In this document: positions 36,001-42,819 of the stretch, one piece after another
How positions within the stretch are numbered: position 1 is the stretch's first letter
How the letters are laid out: every line of letters starts with the position of its first letter
NCBI RefSeq assembly: GCF_018127925.1
Contig: NZ_CP072348.1
Location: 317,501 to 381,500 of the forward strand
DNA from: Prevotella melaninogenica
GTDB lineage: Bacteria > Bacteroidota > Bacteroidia > Bacteroidales > Bacteroidaceae
DNA length: 64,000 nt
Reading direction: 5' to 3'
Program-made: the position numbers and the translations under genes
The notes under the pieces: model-generated
Told to the model about the DNA's origin: nothing
Seen by the model: only the letters and a program-made list of their open reading frames with translations
Databases searched by the model: none

Positions 36001-37955
36001 CCGGTAATCTTATTGAATACCTTACTAAGGAACGACTGCGAATCATTCTTTGTCAAGAAAGGATCGGATAGCTTAATAGTCGGAATGTCTCCCGTCTTGT
36101 ACAGACCGTAACCACCTTCTGCACCGGGATAGGTTGTAGGAGCAGTTGTACTTGTCTCTTCACTTATAGGAGCAAAGTCCTTTGTAAGCTGTTTGCTACT
36201 TTCCCTAAGCTCAGTCAAAGCGGCTGTTATATAGTCTCCCTTCGTTGTCTGCAAGCGCTCGTATGATGCTTTCAACTGTTCGTAGGGCAACGTAAGTAGT
36301 ACACGTACAGCCATACTACGTGTATCAGAAACCTTGGATTTTAGTTTCTTCTCTATCTCCTTGATATCTGTTGTGGTAAATTCTTCCTTGGAGAAGAAGG
36401 TCAAGAGAAAGTCAAAGCCCTCTTTCTCATAGCCAAAGATATTCTTAACAAGGAACTGACGACGTGCTTCAGGACTGCCTAAGGGGTAATATTCCTTCAT
36501 AAAGGTGTATAAAGGCTTCTTTTTCTCATCCTCTTGGCTATAGTTATAATATCTTATGAAGTGCACTCCCCAGTTAGGCATCTTTTCAAGAAGGATATGG
36601 TCAATCGTTTCCTGTGTCTTCATTTGGCTGGCAAGTACCCACAGGGCATTGATGAAGTGTTCGCGTGAAAGACGGATATTGAACCATTCAAAGCCTTTGA
36701 AGGTGAAGTCTGTGTTATTCTTAATCTCCTTCTCCCATTTCGCTATCTCATCAAAAAACTTTTGGAAAAGTTCACGTTGCTTTCCCGAAACGCGGTCAAC
36801 CTTTCCATATTCATACTTATCCTCCCTGGCTGTACAACTTAATTGTTGTATGAAGAAAGCCTTTACGAAAGGATCATCCAGATGCTTTACAAAGAACTCG
36901 AGGTGGTCAGTAACTTTGAAATGGCTTGAACGGTCAAGATAGTAGATGGCTGCAATACGGTTCTGGAGAGGGGCATCGTCATCAATTAACTGTAAGGCAT
37001 CACGCTGTGCAATACTGAAATCCTCAGCGCCAGCCGTATATAAAGCGACGTAAACGAGTAGTGCATTCGGATCTGTATAGGCTTTTACGCGTTCCTCTGG
37101 GTGAGTTAAGAACAGATGAATTCCTTCGAAGATAGTTTTGATATCCTTGTCGGTAACAGACTCATAGCCGATACTAACCCACGTCTGAACAGATCGTCTA
37201 ACGGAACTATAACGCAGAAGGCCTTCTTCGGCAATGACATCCAACATTCGTTTGTAGAATGTCAGGCTGTATTCATTACCACATTCTACGATACTCTGGC
37301 GCAGACCCTCCTGTAGTTTTGCAGCCCTCAGCACGTTGAGGAGGAGGGTATGCAACTCTTCGTTATTATTAGATTCTATGGCTGTGATGAGGCTTTGCGT
37401 AAGGATTCCGACGTTATTTTCACTGGTCAGTACCTCTTTTACTGCCTCAATAGTTTCTGATTTTCCCTGCTGGATGGCAGCTGTAAGTACAGGAGTAAAT
37501 GAAAGGTAATAGCTGGTTATATCAGGGTATTGTCCACGGATTAGCTCGTCAATGGTGAGACCGTAGGCAGCTGCGGCAAAGAAGGCACGCATAGTGTCAG
37601 ATATATCATATGCTATCTCCTGTAAATCAATGTCTTTTCTTACATCTATACGATAGATACCTTTCGTATGAGAGAATTCTTCGAGCTGTTTCAAATGTAG
37701 TTCTAAAAGCTGAGAATAGTCCTTTGGAAGAATGTGAGGAAGGTTTGCACCTGCAGAAATAAGTTCTTTAATGGTACGGAAAGGAAGCTTCTCTTCGTCA
37801 TAACCTTTGTAAAAAACATTTCGGTAGTAATTGAATTGATAGTCTTCTTCCTTGCATTTGTTTACAAATCTTTTCTCCCATATATTGCATTGGGATAGGT
37901 TGATGCTATTGATATATTGTTGACAGTGTTCCTGCAACTCCTTCTTTGTTTTCAT
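33015..37955 (-). CDS. DUF4132 domain-containing protein (1646 residues)
   Basis: A very large soluble protein. The first ~1150 residues are mostly helical, repeat-like and HEAT-type in texture (for example LLTLPYEQLKASYERLQTTK). The C-terminal ~400 residues match the DUF4132 region found in E. coli MolR/YehI-type proteins: AENPIVSPMFRLLLLRQGTT, LYADGTWSAWQNFVFNKKIV, QPFKQIFREIYIP, SGYQIQVKQAAAALRSRGW and a final RHRGK-like SQHRGKLYLPF. No transmembrane segment or nuclease motif is seen. Relatives elsewhere are often near MoxR ATPases, but none is here. The upstream neighbour (38096-38500) is a small beta-grasp-like protein in the same direction, 140 bp away. Function unknown. Confidence 0.82.
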   Translation of the reverse strand: MKTKKELQEHCQQYINSINLSQCNIWEKRFVNKCKEEDYQFNYYRNVFYKGYDEEKLPFRTIKELISAGANLPHILPKDYSQLLELHLKQLEEFSHTKGIYRIDVRKDIDLQEIAYDISDTMRAFFAAAAYGLTIDELIRGQYPDITSYYLSFTPVLTAAIQQGKSETIEAVKEVLTSENNVGILTQSLITAIESNNNEELHTLLLNVLRAAKLQEGLRQSIVECGNEYSLTFYKRMLDVIAEEGLLRYSSVRRSVQTWVSIGYESVTDKDIKTIFEGIHLFLTHPEERVKAYTDPNALLVYVALYTAGAEDFSIAQRDALQLIDDDAPLQNRIAAIYYLDRSSHFKVTDHLEFFVKHLDDPFVKAFFIQQLSCTAREDKYEYGKVDRVSGKQRELFQKFFDEIAKWEKEIKNNTDFTFKGFEWFNIRLSREHFINALWVLASQMKTQETIDHILLEKMPNWGVHFIRYYNYSQEDEKKKPLYTFMKEYYPLGSPEARRQFLVKNIFGYEKEGFDFLLTFFSKEEFTTTDIKEIEKKLKSKVSDTRSMAVRVLLTLPYEQLKASYERLQTTKGDYITAALTELRESSKQLTKDFAPISEETSTTAPTTYPGAEGGYGLYKTGDIPTIKLSDPFLTKNDSQSFLSKVFNKITGKKRADASSVFTYTIDELHKLYTELEKIIEDNADKEYKSYWGGTQTIGDSYLSFTSDEHTLDTLPYPELWKGFLAAHPLKDEDLLGIDIMLSVLDDSYSREIVELDADNYPFKNVKDIESWKYTSHFQLIIQTLLDDLGKKNPSLIFRQAYTLLALIFFYCPTNKYIRNFRYGSNDDGHVFHSRLFHMAMRFAEKNWRTDEDFKLLADMTMAMYGKYAPIARMDKNLYYSYYTIDALILSRYNLQGKLSDDAFMELLLNDEGEELRNAGDYIYNTRGHRLTLLYEDEKNVDARYGKETYKNLERIINKIAQHLFKIEMTRLNAPTTASNIIIRISNAMVLQGAEYMVTAMKALGKDHLIASSYGTEKRAVLTDIIERTFPLETDTPEILKTIKDDRLLELAYFAPQWVPLIKAYLNWEGFDLAYYYFIAHTKEMGEDEKRAATALFTDLDPADLADGAFDEKLFHEAYTVVGEKRFDLFYKAARYIGNSNYHSRARRFADTALGKIDEETITEQIHSKRNKDAVCSLGLIPDKSDKALQRRYQLIQAFLKESKQYGAQRQASEKRVCEIALLNLSRGAGYADPIQLTWRMESQQVTDNAAFLQGINVEGYSLKLQLAEDGTNKLIIQQGEKVLKTVPAKIKKHPDYLNIAAMGKEWTKQRKRARTMMEDMMIRQTPLRPQDVKVIAENPIVSPMFRLLLLRQGTTTGFYTNEGLETLNGVQKIKADEPIIITHAQQLYADGTWSAWQNFVFNKKIVQPFKQIFREIYIPTPDEAEQNESLRYSGYQIQVKQAAAALRSRGWSADYEGGLRKVFYRQGISVELYAQANWFTPADIEAPAIEYVYFSSTRTYNRLKIADIDPILYSEVMRDVDMTVSIAFVGGVDPETGNSTKELRAAIIKCTAELMKLKNVTVSDNFIHVKGSLADYTIHLGSGNVRQVGGVEIPIIPVHSQHRGKLYLPFMDEDPQTVEIVSKMVLLAEDNKLKDPTILKWIKRE

Positions 37956-38095
37956 ATTTTATTCCTTTCAATAAGTTTTTAGATGGTAAAAGTGTTCCAG
38001 ACAATGCGAATTTGCTGGTTAATAAGACTTATAAAGTAGCGATTTTTGCTGAATCTAAGCCTTTTCCTCTCACAATTTTCTCTCTAAGTTTAACC

Positions 38096-38500
38096 TTAAA
38101 AATAAAGACCTGTGAGCATTGTGAGTCTGAGAAAGACGACTTCTGCTCCTTGGCAGAGGGTGATAGGGGCATTCCATTCCGTTACTTCTTCACCGTTGAT
38201 GAATACTCTGAAGAGACCGTCATTGTATGCCTGCTTTGTTCGTTCCATCGCTTTTTCTATCGTATCGTGGTTTTCTCCATAGTTTTCAGCAAAGCGGATG
38301 CGTCCTTCCTCAGCCTGTTCGGCAATCTCACTGTCGGACAAAGCGTGGTTCTCTTTTGGGGTCTGCGCTTCTGTTAAGCCTTTTTGGGTTAAGATGTAGA
38401 GTAGAACTCCGAGTGTATTGACAGTTTCATCAATCTCTATAGGATGCCTGCCTAATTCCTTTCTACTTCCCAGCTTCTTTTTTATAATGTATATTTCCAT
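38096..38500 (-). CDS. Small protein with MoaD/ThiS-like beta-grasp ends
   Basis: A 134-residue protein. The start is the ATG at 38500, 18 nt after a TATATTTG box, rather than a TTG further upstream. The N-terminus (MEIYIIKKKLGSRKELGRHP, then IEIDETVNTLGVLLYILTQ) reads as strand-turn-strand-helix. A charged helical insert (about residues 42-98) follows. The C-terminus (FRVFINGEEVTEWNAPITL, then CQGAEVVFLRLTMLTGLYF) closely follows the pattern of ThiS/MoaD, where NGxxV is followed by L-x-x-G-D-x-V and a terminal Gly-Gly. Here the terminal GG is replaced by TG plus LYF. I infer a ubiquitin-like fold. It probably works with the DUF4132 protein downstream. Confidence 0.6.
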   Translation of the reverse strand: MEIYIIKKKLGSRKELGRHPIEIDETVNTLGVLLYILTQKGLTEAQTPKENHALSDSEIAEQAEEGRIRFAENYGENHDTIEKAMERTKQAYNDGLFRVFINGEEVTEWNAPITLCQGAEVVFLRLTMLTGLYF

Positions 38501-38524
38501 TTGTTTAGGGATTTCTTCCTTTTG

Positions 38525-38532
38525 CAAATATA
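38525..38532 (-). promoter_or_regulatory. -7 box of the beta-grasp/DUF4132 unit
   Basis: On the minus strand TATATTTG (38532-38525), about 25 nt before the ATG at 38500. Confidence 0.5.
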
Positions 38533-38842
38533 GGAAATAATTGGTAAACAAATGAATATTATTCCATTTCTTTGGCTGTGGAGGGAGTAAGGTTTTTGGT
38601 AATTACAAGAAAGGGTATTAGCTATGTTTGGAGTTGAACTGAACACACCTATTGGGGGCATGAGGATATTTCGTGGATAAGTAGTTTTTTGAGTTTTAAT
38701 GTATGGTACATGATAACAAGCTTTATTTATCTTATCAATCGTATTCAGCGCATGTATCTTTCTTACTTCTCTTTGGAAAGTGATTGTTGTTTTGGAGTGA
38801 GGTGGAGGAAGATGTTGTTTTATGTTTCGAAATCGTTTTCAA

Positions 38843-38929
38843 TTTGCTGTCATTACTGTCACATAAAGATGCTATATAACTAATTAATTTTCAGTGATGT
38901 TATACGAAATGTTAAAAGTGACAGCAAAC
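38843..38929 (+). repeat. 85-87-bp dispersed inverted-repeat element, copy 3
   Basis: Starts TTTGCTGTCATTACTGTCAC and ends ATGTTAAAAGTGACAGCAAA. The flank TAAAATAAAAATATCC... matches the flanks of the other copies. The remainder of 38501-39157 shows no gene. Confidence 0.72.
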
Positions 38930-39229
38930 TAAAATAAAAATATCCTTGTAATATGTGTAATCGTTTCTCTTGTTAATGGAGTCTTTGTCACTCCAAATAT
39001 TGAAAGACTTATTTGTATAAGTTTATTACGGTCTTATTCGCAAGCAGTGATTCTATGTGCTATTAGCTTTTTATTATTGCTTTAAGCGTTGTCATATCTC
39101 AGTCAATAATTAGTAATTTTTTTACTTCACTTGTGGTATTTAAAATATCTACTGTGCCGAAATTGGGGTCAGTCCTAAAACCCAGTTGCAAGTCTACCCT
39201 CTTAAGCACATAATTTCATAAGTATTTAT

Positions 39230-39237
39230 TACCTTTG
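39230..39237 (+). promoter_or_regulatory. -7 box inside the ISAon1-like element
   Basis: TACCTTTG ends 4 nt before the ATG at 39242, so the transcript would start at or next to the initiation codon (leaderless or nearly so). Confidence 0.4.
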
Positions 39238-39241
39238 CATC

Positions 39242-39586
39242 ATGAAGAGTCACCAATTATTACGTTGCATCTTTCCAGATGTACTTGCCGACTACTTTGA
39301 TGTGGTCGATATTCAAGAGAGTGTTTCTCAGTTTGATTTTTGGCTTGACGAGCGTAATTTTATGGAAAAGTCAGACCATAAGTTAGGCACCGTAAGCAGT
39401 TATGGTTTTACCAGCGAGCGTGTTATTCAGGACTTCCCCCTTCGTGGCAAAGCAGTTTACCTCCATGTTCGCCGTCGCAAATGGCGTGACAGTTCCAACG
39501 GAGAGATATTTACTTATTCATATGATGATTTGACGGCTGAGGGCAGTAAACTATCCCCCGAGTTCGTTTCTTTTTTAAAAGAATAG
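39242..39586 (+). CDS. ISAon1-type transposase N-region protein
   Basis: A 114-residue protein (MKSHQLLRCIFPDVLADYFD...) of the family annotated in Bacteroidetes as the N-region of ISAon1 transposases. It includes a basic segment (VYLHVRRRKWRD) likely to contact DNA. It ends at TAG 39584 after TTTCTTTTTTAAAAG. The transposase frame opens at 39579 and overlaps this end by 8 nt, so the two may be joined by a programmed +1 (or -2) frameshift, or the second may be reinitiated. Confidence 0.75.
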   Translation: MKSHQLLRCIFPDVLADYFDVVDIQESVSQFDFWLDERNFMEKSDHKLGTVSSYGFTSERVIQDFPLRGKAVYLHVRRRKWRDSSNGEIFTYSYDDLTAEGSKLSPEFVSFLKE

Positions 39587-40571
39587 AATTGAGTCCACTG
39601 CAGAGAGCATCGCAAGTATCGGTGCTCACTATGGCGTAAATGGCAAGCTGTTATCCACACAGTACAAGGAACATCTCAGTGATTATCGTAGCTGGGATCA
39701 GTTAGATCATGCTCAAGACTGGCTATTGTTTGAAGACAACATAGGAGAGAATCTAAGTATTGATGAGACCTGTCTAAGTAGTGGCGAGGTTTATACTTTT
39801 CTGACCAACAAGGCGGGAAAGGGCAGAAAAGGGACTTTGGTAGCTGTGGTTAAAGGGACCAAGGCTGAGGACGTCATCCAAATTCTCAAGACGATAAACC
39901 TTTCTAAACGGGAGACTGTCAAAGAGATAACACTCGATTTATCATCTTCTATGATGCGTATAGCCCGCTCTGTTTTTCCCAAAGCACTTATTACCAATGA
40001 CAGATTTCATGTACAGAAACTATATTATGATGCTCTGGATGACATGCGTATCGCTTACCGATGGATGGCAAGAGATAAAGAGAATGAGGAGATAAAAGAA
40101 GCTAAAAGTAAGGGAAAGGAATATATACCATTTAGATACAGCAATGGTGACACGCGTAAGCAGTTGCTCGCCAGAGCAAAGTTCATATTGACCAAGCACA
40201 AGACCAAGTGGACTGAAACACAGAAAGGTAGGGCACAAATCATCTTTGAACATTATCCGACACTGAAAAAGGCATATGACTTGGCTATGAAACTTACCGA
40301 TATTTATAACATCAAGAGCATCAAGGATGCTGCAAGGCTGAAGCTGGCAAAATGGTTTAATGAGGTTGAAGAGCTGGGAGTGGACAATTTCTACACAGTG
40401 ATTGACACGTTTGAAAATCATTATCAAACCATACTCAATTTCTTTGTAAACAGAGCTACGAATGCAAATGCCGAGTCATTCAATGCTAAGGTTAAGGCAT
40501 TCAGGGCACAGTTCAGAGGAGTCACAGATATTCCTTTCTTTTTATATAGGCTTATGAAATTATGTGCTTAA
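39579..40571 (+). CDS. ISL3/ISAon1-family transposase
   Basis: The frame is open from 39579, with homologous sequence from the start (IESTAESIASIGAHYGVNGK), but has no ATG there; the first good in-frame initiation codon is a TTG at 39726. The DDE catalytic residues are visible as LSIDETCLS (D), then ITNDRFHVQ (D), then NANAESFNAKVKAFR (E). The C-terminus (FFLYRLMKLCA) is encoded within the right inverted repeat. Production probably requires frameshifting from the upstream gene. The catalytic residues are intact, so the element may be active. Confidence 0.82.
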   Translation, partial: KNRIESTAESIASIGAHYGVNGKLLSTQYKEHLSDYRSWDQLDHAQDWLLFEDNIGENLSIDETCLSSGEVYTFLTNKAGKGRKGTLVAVVKGTKAEDVIQILKTINLSKRETVKEITLDLSSSMMRIARSVFPKALITNDRFHVQKLYYDALDDMRIAYRWMARDKENEEIKEAKSKGKEYIPFRYSNGDTRKQLLARAKFILTKHKTKWTETQKGRAQIIFEHYPTLKKAYDLAMKLTDIYNIKSIKDAARLKLAKWFNEVEELGVDNFYTVIDTFENHYQTILNFFVNRATNANAESFNAKVKAFRAQFRGVTDIPFFLYRLMKLCA

Positions 40572-40607
40572 GAGGGTAGACTTGCAACTGGGTTTTAGGA
40601 CTGACCC

Positions 40608-40782
40608 AGGTTAAGGCATTCAGGGCACAGTTCAGAGGAGTCACAGATATTCCTTTCTTTTTATATAGGCTTATGAAATTGTGTGCTTAAGAGGATAGGC
40701 TTGCAACTGGGTTTTAGGACTGACCCCGAAATTGAGTGCTTAAGAGAATAGACTTGCAACTGGGTTTTAGGACTGACCCTAT
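40608..40782 (+). repeat. Two extra IS right ends in tandem
   Basis: 40608-40726 repeats 40489-40607 at an offset of 119 bp, with a few substitutions. 40735-40782 is a third, older right-end fragment (AGTGCTTAAGAGAATAGACT...) immediately outside the target duplication, so the element inserted into the remnant of an earlier relative. Confidence 0.8.
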
Positions 40783-40810
40783 CTTTGCATAGTGGCAGTG
40801 ATATACAAAA

Positions 40811-40843
40811 GAAAAAGCGGAGGTCTTTAAAAGACTTCCGCTT
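40811..40843 (-). terminator. Terminator of tRNA-His
   Basis: AAGCGGAGGTCTTT pairs with AAAGACTTCCGCTT, and the minus strand continues with TTTTTCTTTTG. Confidence 0.78.
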
Positions 40844-40854
40844 AATTCTTGAAG

Positions 40855-40929
40855 GGTGGGTGGTGGGATTCGAACCCACGACATTCAGAACCACAATCTG
40901 ACGCTCTAACCAACTGAACTACATCCACC
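40855..40929 (-). tRNA. tRNA-His (anticodon GTG)
   Basis: The minus strand folds as a cloverleaf. The D arm is TAGTTCAGTTGGTTAGAGC, the anticodon arm is TCAGATTGTGGTTCTGA with GTG, and the T arm is GTGGGTTCGAATCCCAC. The extra 5' G (40929) faces C73 (40855), the identity pair of tRNA-His. The acceptor stem has one apparent A-C mismatch (position 5 with 68). CCA is not encoded. A terminator follows. Confidence 0.93.
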
Positions 40930-41017
40930 ATATTGGCTATTTCTTTTTAGCGAGTGCAAAGGTACGGGTTTTATTTGGACTGACCAAATATTTCCCGTAC
41001 TTTTTTATTATTTTCCC

Positions 41018-41401
41018 TTATTTTGCTGGCGCAGCTGGTGTTGCAGCTGGAGTAGCAGGTGCCTGTGCTGCTGGAGCAGCCTGCTTCTGCTGGCTTGCAC
41101 CGAAGTTAGGCAAGTTGTTTGGGTTTGTTGTATTGTCATCCAATGCAGCTTTCTCAACAACACTTGCATCTGTGGTTGCTGATGGTGCAACGTAAGCACT
41201 TGCTACGCTGATAATAACCATTGCGATAGCTAAGCCCCATGTAGTCTTCTCTACAAAGTCTGTAGTTTTGCGAACACCCATGATAGCATTAGATGATGAG
41301 AAGTTTGATGAAAGACCACCGCCCTTTGATTCTTGAATCAGAACGACACCAATCATCAAGAGTGCTGCAATCACGATAAGGATTACGAATAACGTGTACA
41401 T
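41018..41401 (-). CDS. secG: Preprotein translocase subunit SecG
   Basis: A 127-residue SecYEG accessory subunit. The first membrane helix is LFVILIVIAALLMIGVVLIQ, followed by the conserved cytoplasmic loop ESKGGGLSSNFSSSNAIMG, and the second helix is TWGLAIAMVIISVASAYVA. The C-terminal tail is rich in alanine, proline and glutamine, as often in Bacteroidetes. It is the last gene of a minus-strand run (sigma-54 activator, lptE, TPR gene, secG). Confidence 0.93.
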   Translation of the reverse strand: MYTLFVILIVIAALLMIGVVLIQESKGGGLSSNFSSSNAIMGVRKTTDFVEKTTWGLAIAMVIISVASAYVAPSATTDASVVEKAALDDNTTNPNNLPNFGASQQKQAAPAAQAPATPAATPAAPAK

Positions 41402-41410
41402 TTTCTTGTC

Positions 41411-42175
41411 TTATTTTTTATTGTTATTTATTATCAATTTCTCCAAAAAACGTATTTGGTCTGCAAAGTAACGATTTTTTTTCGGATATACCAAATTTAA
41501 TCGCCTAATAATTTCCAATGCTTTAGAATATCGACCTTGCTTTATATAAATTCTTGCTAATGTCTCAGTAAAGTAGCCAGTATCTTCATTTTCAGCTGCC
41601 TCATTGTGATCATTCTCTTCAGGTTCATACTCAGTCTCGTCTTGTAAAGTGATTTTTCCCCCTTCATTATAGATGAAATCGTCGATAAGTTCTTGTCCTC
41701 TTAGCTGTGGCGTGATATCCTCATTCTGCTTACTTTCACTCTCCAACAGATAAGCAACGTAGTCCACAGTGGCATCAGCAGGTGTCGGTTTGCGCCTTCC
41801 TTCTGTTTCCTTTGTTGTATCTTCATCTTCAGGAATCTGTTCTAAGAATGTATCGATAAGTGATGTTGTACGGTCTTCATCTGTAGCCGTTTCAGCGTTG
41901 ATAGTTGTTGACTGCTTTTCTGCCTTTTTCTGTTCTGGAATAAGTTGATAATGGGCATCCTCAACGAGTTTGAAGAGGATATGACGGTCAGAGATGTACA
42001 CAGCTGCACGTCGTAACTCATCATCGAAGGTGGGATCATGGAGCAGAAAGAGATTCTGCAATAACAGAATACGAGCTGGCTGATAGTAAGGATAGAGCGC
42101 AAGCATACTCCGGAGATCATATAAGGTCTCCTTGTTCAGATTCTCCGGATGGTTAATAAGATTGGCTATATCCAT
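41411..42175 (-). CDS. TPR-like conserved protein upstream of secG
   Basis: A 254-residue cytoplasmic protein. The N-terminus (NLNKETLYDLRSMLALYPYY) and C-terminus (TETLARIYIKQGRYSKALEI, then IRRLNLVYPKKNRYF) contain TPR-like helical pairs, separated by a long acidic low-complexity region (about residues 80-190). It ends 9 bp before secG and begins 70 bp after lptE. I recall the same order in other Bacteroidales, which suggests a link to envelope biogenesis; the molecular role is unknown. Confidence 0.72.
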   Translation of the reverse strand: MDIANLINHPENLNKETLYDLRSMLALYPYYQPARILLLQNLFLLHDPTFDDELRRAAVYISDRHILFKLVEDAHYQLIPEQKKAEKQSTTINAETATDEDRTTSLIDTFLEQIPEDEDTTKETEGRRKPTPADATVDYVAYLLESESKQNEDITPQLRGQELIDDFIYNEGGKITLQDETEYEPEENDHNEAAENEDTGYFTETLARIYIKQGRYSKALEIIRRLNLVYPKKNRYFADQIRFLEKLIINNNKK

Positions 42176-42245
42176 AGGACGATAAACGATTATGTGGGGT
42201 GATAAGAATAATAGTCAATGAAATTAAAATGCTGATGTGGAATGG

Positions 42246-42782
42246 CTACCAGTTAGCAACGGTTGCATTGAATATCTGGTCGGTAAGGTCCTTCACCATC
42301 TGTGTGACGAGTTCCTCCTGTACAGAGTTCAGACTACGTACCGTTTCATAGCTTGAAGTAGCTGTGAACTGTCGTTCAAAGTCTTGGCTATGGTTTGTAT
42401 TGTTTGTGAAGCGCACATTGACAGTGATGGACAGTTCTGTTTGTGCAGAATATCCTTCACTTGATACGCTCTTATTACGTTGCTGATACTGTGTGATTTC
42501 ACCTTCAATCTTCATATCACCATTACGTTTTACTTGTTGTAGGCGTGTATGGTTAGCAAAGACATCTTTCAATTGATTGTTGAACATTGGTCCCATTGGT
42601 CCCCATACATAGGTAGAGCGGATAGGGAAATCTGCAATTTGAATGGTACGCACTTTACTGTAATCAATACTTGCACCATTAAATTTATAGGATACACTGC
42701 AAGCTGCCAATAAGAGCAAGCAGATAGCTGTCACACCCCATGTCAATGGGCGGATAGATGTGAATTTCTTTCCTATCTTCAT
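42246..42782 (-). CDS. lptE: LptE family lipoprotein
   Basis: A 178-residue lipoprotein with a lipobox LAAC (C28) after a hydrophobic signal. Features of LptE are VSYKFNGASIDYSKVRTIQI, then FPIRSTYVWGPMGPMFNNQL, followed by antiparallel strands and a C-terminal helix (LVTQMVKDLTDQIFN). LptE plugs the LptD barrel that inserts lipopolysaccharide in the outer membrane. It follows the sigma-54 activator gene by 37 bp, probably in one transcript. Confidence 0.87.
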   Translation of the reverse strand: MKIGKKFTSIRPLTWGVTAICLLLLAACSVSYKFNGASIDYSKVRTIQIADFPIRSTYVWGPMGPMFNNQLKDVFANHTRLQQVKRNGDMKIEGEITQYQQRNKSVSSEGYSAQTELSITVNVRFTNNTNHSQDFERQFTATSSYETVRSLNSVQEELVTQMVKDLTDQIFNATVANW

Positions 42783-42819
42783 TGTTTTGTAAGAGGGTAG
42801 TCCCTTTTGTGTCTATTGA

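Larger units (their letters stand above)
39166..40726 (+). mobile_element. ISL3/ISAon1-like insertion sequence with duplicated right end
   Basis: The left terminal repeat (39166-39222, starting GGGTCAGTCCTAAAACCCAG) is identical over 57 bp to the complement of 40551-40607. A second, slightly diverged right end follows in tandem (40608-40726, offset 119 bp). The 8-bp direct repeat CGAAATTG (39158-39165 and 40727-40734) brackets the whole unit including the second right end. Eight bp is the duplication expected for ISL3-like elements. The interior encodes an N-region protein and a transposase in different frames. Confidence 0.85.

Noticed and set aside
40661-40894. Open frame across the IS ends and tRNA-His on the minus strand
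   Set aside because: It covers a clear tRNA, its terminator and repeated IS termini; the translation has no homologous features.
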